From Gammaproteobacteria bacterium (lineage in GTDB: Bacteria; Pseudomonadota; Gammaproteobacteria; UBA6186; Azoamicaceae), in assembly GCA_013288135.1 (NCBI GenBank), contig JABDCL010000002.1, forward strand, positions 124,001-188,000: a stretch of DNA of 64,000 nucleotides. The letters run 5' to 3'. A program made the position numbers and the translations under genes. Position 1 is the stretch's first letter; each line of letters begins with the position of its first letter. The notes below the pieces were generated by a model. It was not told the origin of the DNA and ran no database searches. It saw nothing but the letters and a program-made list of their open reading frames with translations. Below, piece after piece: positions 9,447-18,344 of the stretch.

Positions 9447-11324
9447 ATGTCAAGTAACCGTCATCAATTTGAATTTATTATACAGAATATGGATTCTAGC
9501 GCTATTTCCGTCATGAAATTTACTTCAGACAATTATAAACTCTGTGGAAATTATCATTTCAATATTGAGTTAGTTATTCCTAAAGGTTTTGATCATGGCA
9601 ATTTTTTAAATCAAAAAGCCAGTCTCAAGTTATGGTGCAAAGATAAGCCTCACTTAATTCATGGGATTATCATCCAAACATCGGTAGGACAAAGCATTGG
9701 CTTAGATGGACTCCATGTCTCTGTAATATTGGCATCCCCCCTTGCGCGCTTACAAGACATACAAAAATCTAGGGTATTTCAAAACAAATCTGTGATTGAT
9801 ATGATCACGCAAATTTTAACTGAAAACCACTGGCATCCCGGAAGTTTTGAATTTCAGGCATTAAAAAATATTTCAAAAGAAAAATGGATCATTCAATATC
9901 AACAGTCTGATCATATGTTTATCCTACATGAATTAGCCAGAGCAGGCCTTGTTTACACTTTTAGACAGACTCATGAAGCAGCTATCTTAGTTTTCTTTGA
10001 TGCAAAAAATCCTAATGCTTACCAATCTGGAACTCGTACAATGCTAGAATGTATAGAACCTAAAGGAATGGGATCTAAAAACCCTACTATACTCTCCTGG
10101 ACACAAAAAACTAAACTACTCCCGGAAGGCTGCTTTACTGAAATCATTGCAGAAACCACTGCTAGAGATCTTGTTCCTGGACAACGCTTAACTATTTTAG
10201 ATAAGGGTAAGTCGACTATTAATGGTGATTATCGAATCATTAGTATCAAACAGTCAGGCGATCAACGGTCTGGATTTCCCGAATGGGGGGGTGAAGAAGC
10301 AACCCCGATAGATTATATCAACACAGTCACGCTTGTTCCTTTACAGTCACTGTATCAAATTCCTTTTAAACCCAAGCGTTCAATGACAGGGATCCACTCT
10401 GCAACTGTGGAATCTGCTGCAGGTGATTATGCTTACCTTAATGAACAAGGTGCCTATCATGTACGTTTCCCATTTGATCAATCAGCAACACTAAAAGGGG
10501 AAGCCTCACCCCCCTTGCAACTGATTCAACCTTTAGCAGGTGTTGATCACGGGTGTCATTTCCCTTTACATGCTAACACTGAAGTGACAGTGGCCTTTCG
10601 TGAAGGAGATGGATGTTATCCCGTTTTAGTAGGAGTGCTTCCCAATGCCGAAACACCTTCTCCGATACAAAATGATGAACCCAGTCGTCATCGGCTACGA
10701 ACTTGGGGGGATAATACTTTAGAATTTGAAGATCTTAAGGATAAAGAATTCGTTCATTTATTTACCCACAATGAAAATAATCGCTTATTACTCGATGCAA
10801 GCAAAGATAAGCATCAGGTACTCTTAGAGTCAAAACAAGGAACAACTGAATTCGTGGCCGGAGATTCTGCAAATATAGACATTCAACACAGCAGCACCCA
10901 TCAAGCTGGAAAAAATAGTCAAACAATCACTCAAGGTCACAGAGAATTAACTGTAAAAAATGGAGGAATATCAATAAACACTCAAAAAAATATGATTTTA
11001 AAAGCTAATGAAGATATCCATTTACAAGCAGCAAAAAATTCAGAATTTTTTGCCGAGGGTGATTTAGAAATTCAAGCTAAAAACAAACTGGATTTAATTG
11101 TCAGTAAAAACGATTTTAAGATCACTAATGTGAGTCACGCTCTACAATTAAAGGCCAATCAGACTATTGCGGTGATAGGAAACAATCAAGGAAACATGGT
11201 ATTACGACAAGGAGATTCTTATATTAATGTTACTAAGAATGGTGATTTACATCTTAAAGCTGACAAAATTTCGTTCAAGGCAAGAAAATTATATATCCCG
11301 GCGAGTAGTGAGGGATCTCAATAA
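9447..11324 (+). CDS. VgrG-like tip/spike protein (orphan)
   Basis: 625 residues with the layout of a VgrG/phage tail-spike protein: an N-terminal gp27-like part (about 1-300), a gp5-type OB domain (about 314-410, ending in FREGDGCYPVLVGVLPN), then a repetitive beta-helical C-terminus rich in Lys/Asn/Asp/Gln repeats. Proteins of this family form the puncturing tip of type VI secretion systems and often deliver the gene encoded just downstream. No other type VI gene is in the window, so the apparatus must be elsewhere, or the spike serves another contractile system. RBS GGAGGAG precedes ATG 9447. Confidence 0.85.
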   Translation: MSSNRHQFEFIIQNMDSSAISVMKFTSDNYKLCGNYHFNIELVIPKGFDHGNFLNQKASLKLWCKDKPHLIHGIIIQTSVGQSIGLDGLHVSVILASPLARLQDIQKSRVFQNKSVIDMITQILTENHWHPGSFEFQALKNISKEKWIIQYQQSDHMFILHELARAGLVYTFRQTHEAAILVFFDAKNPNAYQSGTRTMLECIEPKGMGSKNPTILSWTQKTKLLPEGCFTEIIAETTARDLVPGQRLTILDKGKSTINGDYRIISIKQSGDQRSGFPEWGGEEATPIDYINTVTLVPLQSLYQIPFKPKRSMTGIHSATVESAAGDYAYLNEQGAYHVRFPFDQSATLKGEASPPLQLIQPLAGVDHGCHFPLHANTEVTVAFREGDGCYPVLVGVLPNAETPSPIQNDEPSRHRLRTWGDNTLEFEDLKDKEFVHLFTHNENNRLLLDASKDKHQVLLESKQGTTEFVAGDSANIDIQHSSTHQAGKNSQTITQGHRELTVKNGGISINTQKNMILKANEDIHLQAAKNSEFFAEGDLEIQAKNKLDLIVSKNDFKITNVSHALQLKANQTIAVIGNNQGNMVLRQGDSYINVTKNGDLHLKADKISFKARKLYIPASSEGSQ

Positions 11325-11466
11325 AGCTTCTTCCTCCGTATTGAGTATCTTTATCAGCTAACACAACCCACTGACAATTCACGTGCATTATTTTATTGAC
11401 ATATTTTCAAGAGATACACATAATGCTTTCATCTTTCTTATTTAATCAAATGATAGGAGTTAAAAT

Positions 11467-12486
11467 ATGCCATTTATTTACAGAGTCGGGCAAAACATTG
11501 GACCTTTAAACGAAAATTTCCTTCTAACGGGAACTGGATGGACAGGAAGCCATACATATATGGATGGTGAAGAAGCAGCAAATTATCATCGCACTTATTT
11601 TAATCCTTCTGATTCCACTCCGCATATTGAACGGCTCAATTACGAGGGCTGGCGTCGCGATGGTTATTACGGAGGAATGTCTCCTAGTACGATAGGTTTT
11701 CATATAACAATGCCCACACCGGCATTAGCTGGACTATTGTTTAAAGAATTAGCAAGCCTTGGTTTTGATGCTCAAGGACCCAGTGAAGAGAGTTTGCGTG
11801 AGCAGGCTCTTCTTGATGCTAGAGGACCTAATAAAGATGGTGTGACGTCGTGTGCGACTAAGGTTGTAACCGTCACACTCCCCGAGCAACCGACAAATGC
11901 TACCTATGTTGATGATTTTTTTGCAGCCTTCAGACATGTAGCAACAGTACCACCTCAAGTAATACAAGATGTAAAAGCAGTCATTGCTGAAACTTGCGTA
12001 ATTATATTTAAGAGAAAATTAGTAGAAGAAATGCCATTTGATAAAGCACTGTCATTTTTAAGACCTTGCGCTTTAAAAGATGTTTCCTCCCCTTATTTCT
12101 TAGCAGCAGAATATTGTCTTACACACCCCCATATGCAGAGTCAAGCACGTGAACTCTTCAATCGTGTACCTGCAGAGCATTGGCAATACAAGGTAGCACG
12201 CGAAATGACTCTTCTAGTACCAGTAAGTACATCAATGGGGGACAGAAAAGTAGTAGCTGAAGGTAGTAGCATTGCCGCTTCTGCCACTGCTGCCGTTTCG
12301 GCAGTCACCGCAGCCGCTTCTCCCGCGGTAGTAGTAGCTCCTGTCCCCGCAGCGCCACCTGTTGTTCATTCAGCAGCTCTTGCGGGAGGGCCTTCACTTG
12401 TTGAACGAGCAACTTCAACTGCGTCAAGAGATCCTGCTTCAGGTACACCTGCACCACGTGCTGCTTCAGTTAAAGCAACTTTTTGA
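11467..12486 (+). CDS. Unknown protein with Ala/Ser/Pro-rich tail
   Basis: 339 residues, not recognised. Residues 1-120 are aromatic- and Gly-rich (TGTGWTGSHTYMDGEEAANYH, RRDGYYGGMSP). Residues 130-250 look helical. The last about 85 residues are low-complexity Ala/Val/Pro/Ser/Thr, typical of a disordered tail. No signal peptide or membrane helix. Good RBS (AGGAG) before ATG 11467. It follows vgrG by 142 nt on the same strand, so it could be VgrG cargo or a separate host-directed effector; both are inference. Confidence 0.7.
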   Translation: MPFIYRVGQNIGPLNENFLLTGTGWTGSHTYMDGEEAANYHRTYFNPSDSTPHIERLNYEGWRRDGYYGGMSPSTIGFHITMPTPALAGLLFKELASLGFDAQGPSEESLREQALLDARGPNKDGVTSCATKVVTVTLPEQPTNATYVDDFFAAFRHVATVPPQVIQDVKAVIAETCVIIFKRKLVEEMPFDKALSFLRPCALKDVSSPYFLAAEYCLTHPHMQSQARELFNRVPAEHWQYKVAREMTLLVPVSTSMGDRKVVAEGSSIAASATAAVSAVTAAASPAVVVAPVPAAPPVVHSAALAGGPSLVERATSTASRDPASGTPAPRAASVKATF

Positions 12487-12516
12487 GATTATCATCAGAA
12501 TTTGTACCTAATGTAG

Positions 12517-12538
12517 GGGCGGACCTCTGTGTCCGCCC
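12517..12538. terminator. GGGCGGAC/GTCCGCCC hairpin
   Basis: Perfect 8-bp stem with 6-nt loop, 30 nt after the stop at 12486, without a clear T-run. The sequence type (tagGGGCGGACCTCTGTGTCC) looks like a dispersed intergenic repeat; it may also act as a transcription barrier. Confidence 0.45.
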
Positions 12539-12704
12539 AAATTATCAAAATTAAATAAAAATTCCTACCTAGAACACCTAGAACACCTTACCTTATTAAG
12601 TAATATTTGAAATGAGTGTATTGTCCTCTCTTTTTTTTGAACATGAAACTATTTGAATATACCCGAGTCCAACGTAATAAGCCTTAAATTAAAGGTTAAT
12701 TGCG

Positions 12705-13514
12705 ATGGAAAAAGAATTCTTTGAAGCAATAAAAATGGGTGATTTAGCAAGAGTAAACGCACTTCTTAATGAGTTCCCTGAGCTTTTGGATAAAATGGAT
12801 GAAAATGGTGAAACACCCCTTAATTTAGCAATTCTACACCAGCATCCAGCAATTGGAAAACTTTTATTGGATAAAGGGGCAAATCCAAACAAGCCAGGGG
12901 GTCCAGATCAAAATACAGCCTTATATGTCGCGGTTCTCAAGAACAGCAGTAAGATTGACAAAGCATTTATTGAACTGCTTCTAGATCGTGGGGGTAATCC
13001 TACCCTTCGAAATGCGCATAAACAAACAATGCTAGCGTTAGATGTAGAACCAGAAATCAGTAAATTATTATTTACCCGATCTGAAAGTTTTATAAATGAA
13101 CTCATTAAAATTAAACGGCAAAAAAAACTCAATAATGAATTATTAATTGCAGTTTTTTCCCAAAATTTGGAAAATGTAAAAAAATTTCTTCAAGAAGGTG
13201 CTAACCCCTATTACACCGATGATAATGGTCTATCAGCCCTTTCCAGAGCAATTGAAAATGGTGAACATGAAATAGCAGCACTGATTTATAGAAACATGTT
13301 GGATAATCCACAGGAAGAAGATGAGATGAGTTCTAAAATTAGAATAGCCAAAGAAGCAGCTCATATGCTTGGTTTTGGTGGTATGTTCGATATTGAAAAG
13401 GTGAGTGAAAGAGGAACACTATGCATAAATCTTGAAGGCTATTATATATCCTACTGTTTGTTTAGTTCACAACACCGTCAAAGACTACCTTGCCAAATTG
13501 GAACCAGGTTCTGA
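12705..13514 (+). CDS. Ankyrin-repeat protein, N-terminal part of a split gene
   Basis: Residues 1-110 contain ankyrin repeats (ENGETPLNLAILHQHPAIGKLLLDKGANPN; AFIELLLDRGGNPT). A further pair lies near 145-200 (NLENVKKFLQEGANP; NGLSALSRAIENGEHEIAALI). After LEGYY (about residue 247) the frame becomes meaningless and stops at 13514, while sensible protein continues in the +1 frame (PTVCLVHNTVKDYLAKLEPG). A single extra base in the TATTATATAT run at 13440-13449 would explain this. The intact product would be about 780 residues. Ankyrin proteins are common host-directed effectors in Legionellales, but no secretion signal is proven here. Confidence 0.75.
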   Translation: MEKEFFEAIKMGDLARVNALLNEFPELLDKMDENGETPLNLAILHQHPAIGKLLLDKGANPNKPGGPDQNTALYVAVLKNSSKIDKAFIELLLDRGGNPTLRNAHKQTMLALDVEPEISKLLFTRSESFINELIKIKRQKKLNNELLIAVFSQNLENVKKFLQEGANPYYTDDNGLSALSRAIENGEHEIAALIYRNMLDNPQEEDEMSSKIRIAKEAAHMLGFGGMFDIEKVSERGTLCINLEGYYISYCLFSSQHRQRLPCQIGTRF

Positions 13515-15054
13515 AATCCATCGATATTTTAACGAAATAAATGAAACCTTCAGTACACAAAGAGAATTTTTAATAAATGGAAATCCAACTGAACCTTCCT
13601 TAATTGAAAGATTTGAAAGGGGAGACGGAATTACTTTTTCCACTGGTTGGGAAAACCATGTTGTTGGGCTTAGTTTAAATAAAGATATAAAAGATGGGGA
13701 ACGCTATTTAATTTACTCTAATCGAGGGAGCAGAAAAAAGTTTGAACACAATGGTACTTTAGTGATTAAAATTCCTGGTCACAAGACAATCAGGTCCGAT
13801 GATCTCGAAAATTTTATACCAAAAAGGGATAGTTTAAGTGAAAAGGAGATGCTTGATAAAATAAATGGAATGACTGATCCTAATCCTCCTTTTATGATTC
13901 TTCCAACCAAAGATCAAGAAATAAAAAATTGTTCTGTTGCAAACTGTAAGACTCTGGTAATTGGTATTATTGCATTGAAAAAATTTATAGATGAAAAAAA
14001 TAAAATGAGACCTGAAGACAGAACTCCAGAGGCACTAGATAAAGCTAAAAATCAAGCCATGAAGTATGCGAAAGTTGAATATAAGAAGTATTCGAAAGAT
14101 CTTCGGGACGTGAAGGTTAATAAGCTTATTTCAGGATATCAATCTTCAGTTGCAAATGGAAAATTTGGAATGAAAGAATTTTACTATAATTTACTTTTAA
14201 AATATTTAATAGCACATCATGGTCAAAAATTTTATAGAGTTATTGGTAGTGAAGTCTTACCAAGAGACGAAAAAATTTCAGCGGAGTTAGATAGAGCCTT
14301 TTTGATTTTGAACTCATTAACGCCTTCTGATAGGGCAAGATTAATTGAAACTAATAAAGTCATCATAAACTCAATGGCATTGACAGCATTGAAAAAATCA
14401 AAATTTGATCTTTTAAAACTGTGTGGATTTCCTAAACCTCTTATTAGTTTGATTGATTCTATTCGAGCTGGAAATAAAGAGAGCTTTAACAGTTTGGTAA
14501 GAGAAAAGGAAGTTCAAGATTGCATGAAAGGGAGTCTAGAGTACACCTCATTAATAACTCGTCTGGCATACCAATTAGACAACAAGGATATGTTCACTGT
14601 TTTAAATGATCAGTTTTCTCTAATCAATAAAGATTATGTATCGTTGAGATTCTTAGTATCAGCTGCTAAAGAAAATAAAACAGAATGGTTTTCAACGTTT
14701 ATTGCAAAAGAAGAAGTATTTAACTTATTAATAGCTAATCCTAATTTTTTAAATGATCTAATAAAAAATATGACGCTGCCGATGATATCGATTTTATTGG
14801 AACACGGAATTACCCCCGAGAAGCTGTTCACCCTCGGGTACAGCAATGAAGCGAATCTTTTGAACTTACGGATTGAAGAATGGAATAAGAAAAAGTCTGA
14901 AGCAGAAAAATTAGCAGAGGATGCTGATAAAAGTTTGACCTCTCCCCCAAAAGCTCCTTTATTAACGCCTGGTTTTGAAATGGCACGTGCAGCGAGTAAA
15001 GGTACACCTCAAAGGTCGGATACATCCTCAACCCACTCACCTCCCGTTCCATAA
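13432..15054 (+). CDS. C-terminal part of the split ankyrin-repeat gene
   Basis: Frame-shifted continuation of the ankyrin gene. The nominal TTG start at 13432 has no ribosome-binding site and overlaps the first part, so I treat both as one broken or slippage-read gene. Readable features: FSTGWENHVVGLSLNKD and RYLIYSNRGSR (about residues 65-100), IKNCSVANCK (near 165), a helical middle, ankyrin-like helices near 440-490, and a Ser/Thr/Pro tail (SLTSPPKAPLLTP onward). The His in WENH and the Cys in NCSVANC recall a thiol-peptidase-type arrangement, but that is inference only. No homologue is recognised with confidence. Confidence 0.65.
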   Translation: MKAIIYPTVCLVHNTVKDYLAKLEPGSEIHRYFNEINETFSTQREFLINGNPTEPSLIERFERGDGITFSTGWENHVVGLSLNKDIKDGERYLIYSNRGSRKKFEHNGTLVIKIPGHKTIRSDDLENFIPKRDSLSEKEMLDKINGMTDPNPPFMILPTKDQEIKNCSVANCKTLVIGIIALKKFIDEKNKMRPEDRTPEALDKAKNQAMKYAKVEYKKYSKDLRDVKVNKLISGYQSSVANGKFGMKEFYYNLLLKYLIAHHGQKFYRVIGSEVLPRDEKISAELDRAFLILNSLTPSDRARLIETNKVIINSMALTALKKSKFDLLKLCGFPKPLISLIDSIRAGNKESFNSLVREKEVQDCMKGSLEYTSLITRLAYQLDNKDMFTVLNDQFSLINKDYVSLRFLVSAAKENKTEWFSTFIAKEEVFNLLIANPNFLNDLIKNMTLPMISILLEHGITPEKLFTLGYSNEANLLNLRIEEWNKKKSEAEKLAEDADKSLTSPPKAPLLTPGFEMARAASKGTPQRSDTSSTHSPPVP

Positions 15055-15157
15055 AGGATGTTTTATTCCACTTCATTTACCCCCAAAACCACCTTTTTGG
15101 TTTTTTCCTGCGGCGTATCTTATCTCAAACATTGGTAATTTATAAGTACAGAATTAA

Positions 15158-15228
15158 ATGTGCGAAAGATTAAAACCACCAAAAGAAGCAGTTTGGTAAT
15201 GGTATTTACCATTAAAGGTGCTCATAAC
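15158..15228 (+). pseudogene. Fossil of a repA C-terminus
   Basis: The frame with gtt at 15191 reads PPKEAVW-stop-WYLPLKVL. Over about 35 bases it is almost identical to 50642-50676 and similar to the end of the intact repA at 60310 (IWKWYLPSKM). One substitution creates a stop after the first Trp. It lies just beyond the 3' end of the twelve-gene metabolic operon and is probably a scar of an older integrative element. The rest of 15055-15246 shows nothing. Confidence 0.6.
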
Positions 15229-15246
15229 ATTTCGGATTCTCTCATC

Positions 15247-15996
15247 CTACAGCGTTGACCAGCCGAGTTTCAAAGCACCGAGGCCAGATGTTATAACTAC
15301 GAGCGTTCTAAATCTACTTTCAGGGATCCACTTAATGAAAAAAAACCCAACAGTACCCCCCAATAACATCAACGGCAGCATCATTAAATTGATGCTGAGT
15401 GAACTAGTATTTATAACTCCTGCAAAAATATAAAATGGAATTTTCAAAAAATCCATTAGGAGAAAAAAAGCTATTTGGGTACCAATAAAGCTATTTTTAG
15501 GTTCTTTCTTGGCTAAAAGATAAACTACCATCACAGGAGAGGCTGAGTTAGCAATCATCGAAGTTGCTCCTATTAATACCCCACAAGTTATATCAAACAG
15601 CTTAGATGTTGCTACCTTTTCAAAAAGATAATCATAAAAAAATTTTCCCATATTAAATATCAACATGACAAGAATAATTATACAAATACATCTTTTTAAC
15701 GTTTGTTCTTCGAAAGAAAGAAGTGTAACACCTCCCAAAAAGAGGCCTAATAATACCCAAGGAAAAAGGAGCTTAAAATATAGAAATTTAACATGATTAA
15801 AATGAATTTTGAACGCTTGAAAACTAGCTAATAGAAAAGCAATGCACAAAATACCCGTTGCTGTTTTAGCAGGAAATATATTGGTAAAAAAAGGAATGAC
15901 AACTGTTCCTAAACTGGTCCCTGTTGTTTTACTAAAACCTATTAAAAAAGCTGAAATAAGCGCTGTTATAATTTCATCAAAAGAATAATTAAACAT
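15247..15996 (-). CDS. TSUP (TauE/SafE) family membrane transporter
   Basis: 249 residues, nearly all hydrophobic, with about eight membrane helices in two similar halves. Each half starts with a short polar motif (FSKTTGTSLGTVVIPFF; GATSMIANSASPVMVVYLL), as in the sulfite/organic-anion exporter family TSUP. Last gene of the operon; its start is 49 nt after the aminotransferase stop. Possible export or import of a small organic anion linked to the pathway; the substrate is not predictable. The C-terminus ends next to the repA fossil. Confidence 0.8.
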   Translation of the reverse strand: MFNYSFDEIITALISAFLIGFSKTTGTSLGTVVIPFFTNIFPAKTATGILCIAFLLASFQAFKIHFNHVKFLYFKLLFPWVLLGLFLGGVTLLSFEEQTLKRCICIIILVMLIFNMGKFFYDYLFEKVATSKLFDITCGVLIGATSMIANSASPVMVVYLLAKKEPKNSFIGTQIAFFLLMDFLKIPFYIFAGVINTSSLSINLMMLPLMLLGGTVGFFFIKWIPESRFRTLVVITSGLGALKLGWSTL

Positions 15997-16045
15997 ATCA
16001 GGACCTACATATCTTTCACCCTTTCAACTTTCTCATCTTAACATT

Positions 16046-17257
16046 TCATTGTAATTCTTGCACAAATTTTGAAAGTAAATGCGTTGTTCTAATCATCTGC
16101 TCTGGAGAAACCCCCATAAATAATCTAAAGTGACTCTCACAATCAGAACCAAAAGCAGCACCTGGAGCAACTGCTAAACAATATTTAGTGAGCAACTTGT
16201 CAAAATTAATGGGCTGATTTGATTTAAATTTTGGAAATAAAAACAATCCCCCCTCTGGGCGCTGCACCTCAATCTCTGGGATAGCAGATAACATTTGTGT
16301 ATAATCCGTAGCATATGTTTTGTAGCGTGCACGGATATTATTAATAAATTCATTATATTCTTCCTTGCTAGAAGCCAAATAACTCTCGATTAGTTTTTGA
16401 ATAAAACTGTTAGGATACATGAATGTATATAATTGAGATTTTTTCAACTGATTTATTATATTCTCACATGCAACAACAAAGCCAAAGCGCAATCCAGTGA
16501 TTCCTAAATTCTTAGAAAAGGAATTCACGGAAATAAAATTTTCAAGATTTTTAATGCTTTTAGGGTTATCTTCAACATAATTGAAATCAATTGTAACATC
16601 ATCTGAAACAAACCAAGCTTGGTAATCATAGCATAACTTAATAATAGAATTTTTTACATCTATAGGGATTATTCTACCAGAAGGATTCAATGGGGAATTT
16701 ATAGATACCACTTTGACCCCCATTTTCAATTGGTTTTGTATTTCTGAAATCAAATCTTCCCAATTTGGCTTTAAAAAAGGTGAGGAAAAAAACTTCATGT
16801 AAACAGGGATTCCGGCACAATTTTCAATTAATCGAGGAAGATATTCCCAACAAGGATCTTGAATTAGAACTTTATCGCCTGGATTTAAAATTGTCTTAAA
16901 AGTAAGAAACAACCCAGAACAACCTCCTGAACTGACTAATATATTGTCTTTTGTAACAGGATTATGATAATAACTAGCAGGTATTAGGGAAATTAATTCT
17001 CGTAATTTATCAAATCCAGCAATGGGGGAATAATTGAATATAGACTTTTCCGAACTTGCACAGAGATCTGATAATATCGATAATAATCTCTCAGGAACAT
17101 GCGAGGGATCTCCACCAGATAATTTTATTATATCTTTGCCCTCCTTAATTAAATCAGCTGCTTTTTGGTTTAAAGATGAAATAAAAGACAAGCTCTGATT
17201 TTCTACTATATTAGAAATAGTTAAATCAGAAGTTTTAATTGATTTTTTAAAATTCAC
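16046..17257 (-). CDS. PLP aminotransferase, class I/II
   Basis: 403 residues, fold-type I PLP enzyme. It shows an ILVSSGGCSGLF phosphate-cradle region, NSPLNPSGRI (Asn-Pro-x-Gly), the PLP-Lys in VNSFSKNLGITGLRFGF, and the substrate-carboxylate Arg near FRLF at the C-terminus. The motif that normally reads SDE-I/V-Y reads SDDVT, so the tyrosine that hydrogen-bonds the cofactor appears to be Thr. In the operon it lies 19 nt after the DAHP synthase stop. Likely installs an amino group on the pathway's keto acid or keto sugar; the substrate is unknown. Confidence 0.88.
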   Translation of the reverse strand: MNFKKSIKTSDLTISNIVENQSLSFISSLNQKAADLIKEGKDIIKLSGGDPSHVPERLLSILSDLCASSEKSIFNYSPIAGFDKLRELISLIPASYYHNPVTKDNILVSSGGCSGLFLTFKTILNPGDKVLIQDPCWEYLPRLIENCAGIPVYMKFFSSPFLKPNWEDLISEIQNQLKMGVKVVSINSPLNPSGRIIPIDVKNSIIKLCYDYQAWFVSDDVTIDFNYVEDNPKSIKNLENFISVNSFSKNLGITGLRFGFVVACENIINQLKKSQLYTFMYPNSFIQKLIESYLASSKEEYNEFINNIRARYKTYATDYTQMLSAIPEIEVQRPEGGLFLFPKFKSNQPINFDKLLTKYCLAVAPGAAFGSDCESHFRLFMGVSPEQMIRTTHLLSKFVQELQ

Positions 17258-17276
17258 AGTTTTCTCTCCAAACTTT

Positions 17277-18344
17277 TTATTGCATACTCACTAAAAACTT
17301 ACGCCTCGTCTTTTTTATTGAACTCAGCTTTTTATAACCTTCTTTTATTATTCTCTCTGTCACTTCCCAACCTATACAAGCATCAGTTATTGAACACCCA
17401 TATTTGAGTTTAGGAATATTAGTCACAGCCTGGTTCCCTTCCTCTAGAAAACTTTCTATAATAACACCCAGTATGGAAATATTACCAGCCAATTTTTGAG
17501 ACATTACATCATTAAATACCTTTTCCTGCAAGGTGTAATTTTTTGAAGAATTACCATGAGAACAATCAACAATAATATTCATTGGAATATTTGAAGAAGA
17601 CATTTTTTTTTCTATATTCATAATATTTTCTTTAAAATAATTTGGGCCCTCTTGTCCTCCCCGTAAAACTAAGTGACTATAGGGATTGCCCTTAGCATAA
17701 ATAACACAAATTTCACCATGAGCATTTAAACCTATGAAAGTCTGTTTTCGAAAAGCGAATTCAATGCCATTTATTGCAACATCTATATTTCCAGAAGTAC
17801 TATTCTTAAATCCCAAAGGAATGGTGAGATTAGAAGCAATTTCTCTATGGGGCTGTGATTCTACTGTGCGTGCACCAATCGTACACCAACTCAATAAATC
17901 ATCAAAATACAAATAAGCACACGGGTTAAGTATTTCCATTGCTATTGGTAAACTCATTTCGGATAAATGCAGCATAAATTTTCTAGCATTTATAATTCCT
18001 TCTTGAACTTTATAAGTATTATTAATATAGGGATCATTAATATAACCTTTCCACCCAGCTCCAGTTCTTGGTTTCTCTATATAAACTCTCATTACAATTA
18101 AAATTGTATCAGAAACTTCCTCAGATAGTCTTTTTAATTTTGTCGCATATTCCATTGCTGCATGCGAATCATGAAATGAACAGGGGCCAATAATCATTAA
18201 AAATCTCTGATCTCTAGAATCAAGAATATTTTGAATCTCGTGTCGAGTTGTTTCTACATTTTGGATAGATTTTAATAAAAGTGGATATTTAACTTTGATT
18301 TCACTAGGGCTCAGTATTCTTTTTTCATCTGTAAAATTATTCAT
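17277..18344 (-). CDS. 3-deoxy-D-arabino-heptulosonate 7-phosphate (DAHP) synthase, class I
   Basis: 355 residues, like E. coli AroF/G/H. Condenses phosphoenolpyruvate with erythrose 4-phosphate, the entry step to the shikimate pathway. Active-site motifs are visible: IGPCSFHD, MRVYIEKPRTGAGWKG, IGARTVESQPHRE, GFKNSTSG, LRGGQEGPNY, VDCSHGNSSK, ITDACIGWE. No other shikimate gene is adjacent. Its place inside an aminotransferase/dehydrogenase/exporter operon suggests a dedicated precursor-supply copy, as PhzC is for phenazines. Its ATG overlaps the MFS stop by 4 bp (translational coupling). Confidence 0.93.
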   Translation of the reverse strand: MNNFTDEKRILSPSEIKVKYPLLLKSIQNVETTRHEIQNILDSRDQRFLMIIGPCSFHDSHAAMEYATKLKRLSEEVSDTILIVMRVYIEKPRTGAGWKGYINDPYINNTYKVQEGIINARKFMLHLSEMSLPIAMEILNPCAYLYFDDLLSWCTIGARTVESQPHREIASNLTIPLGFKNSTSGNIDVAINGIEFAFRKQTFIGLNAHGEICVIYAKGNPYSHLVLRGGQEGPNYFKENIMNIEKKMSSSNIPMNIIVDCSHGNSSKNYTLQEKVFNDVMSQKLAGNISILGVIIESFLEEGNQAVTNIPKLKYGCSITDACIGWEVTERIIKEGYKKLSSIKKTRRKFLVSMQ

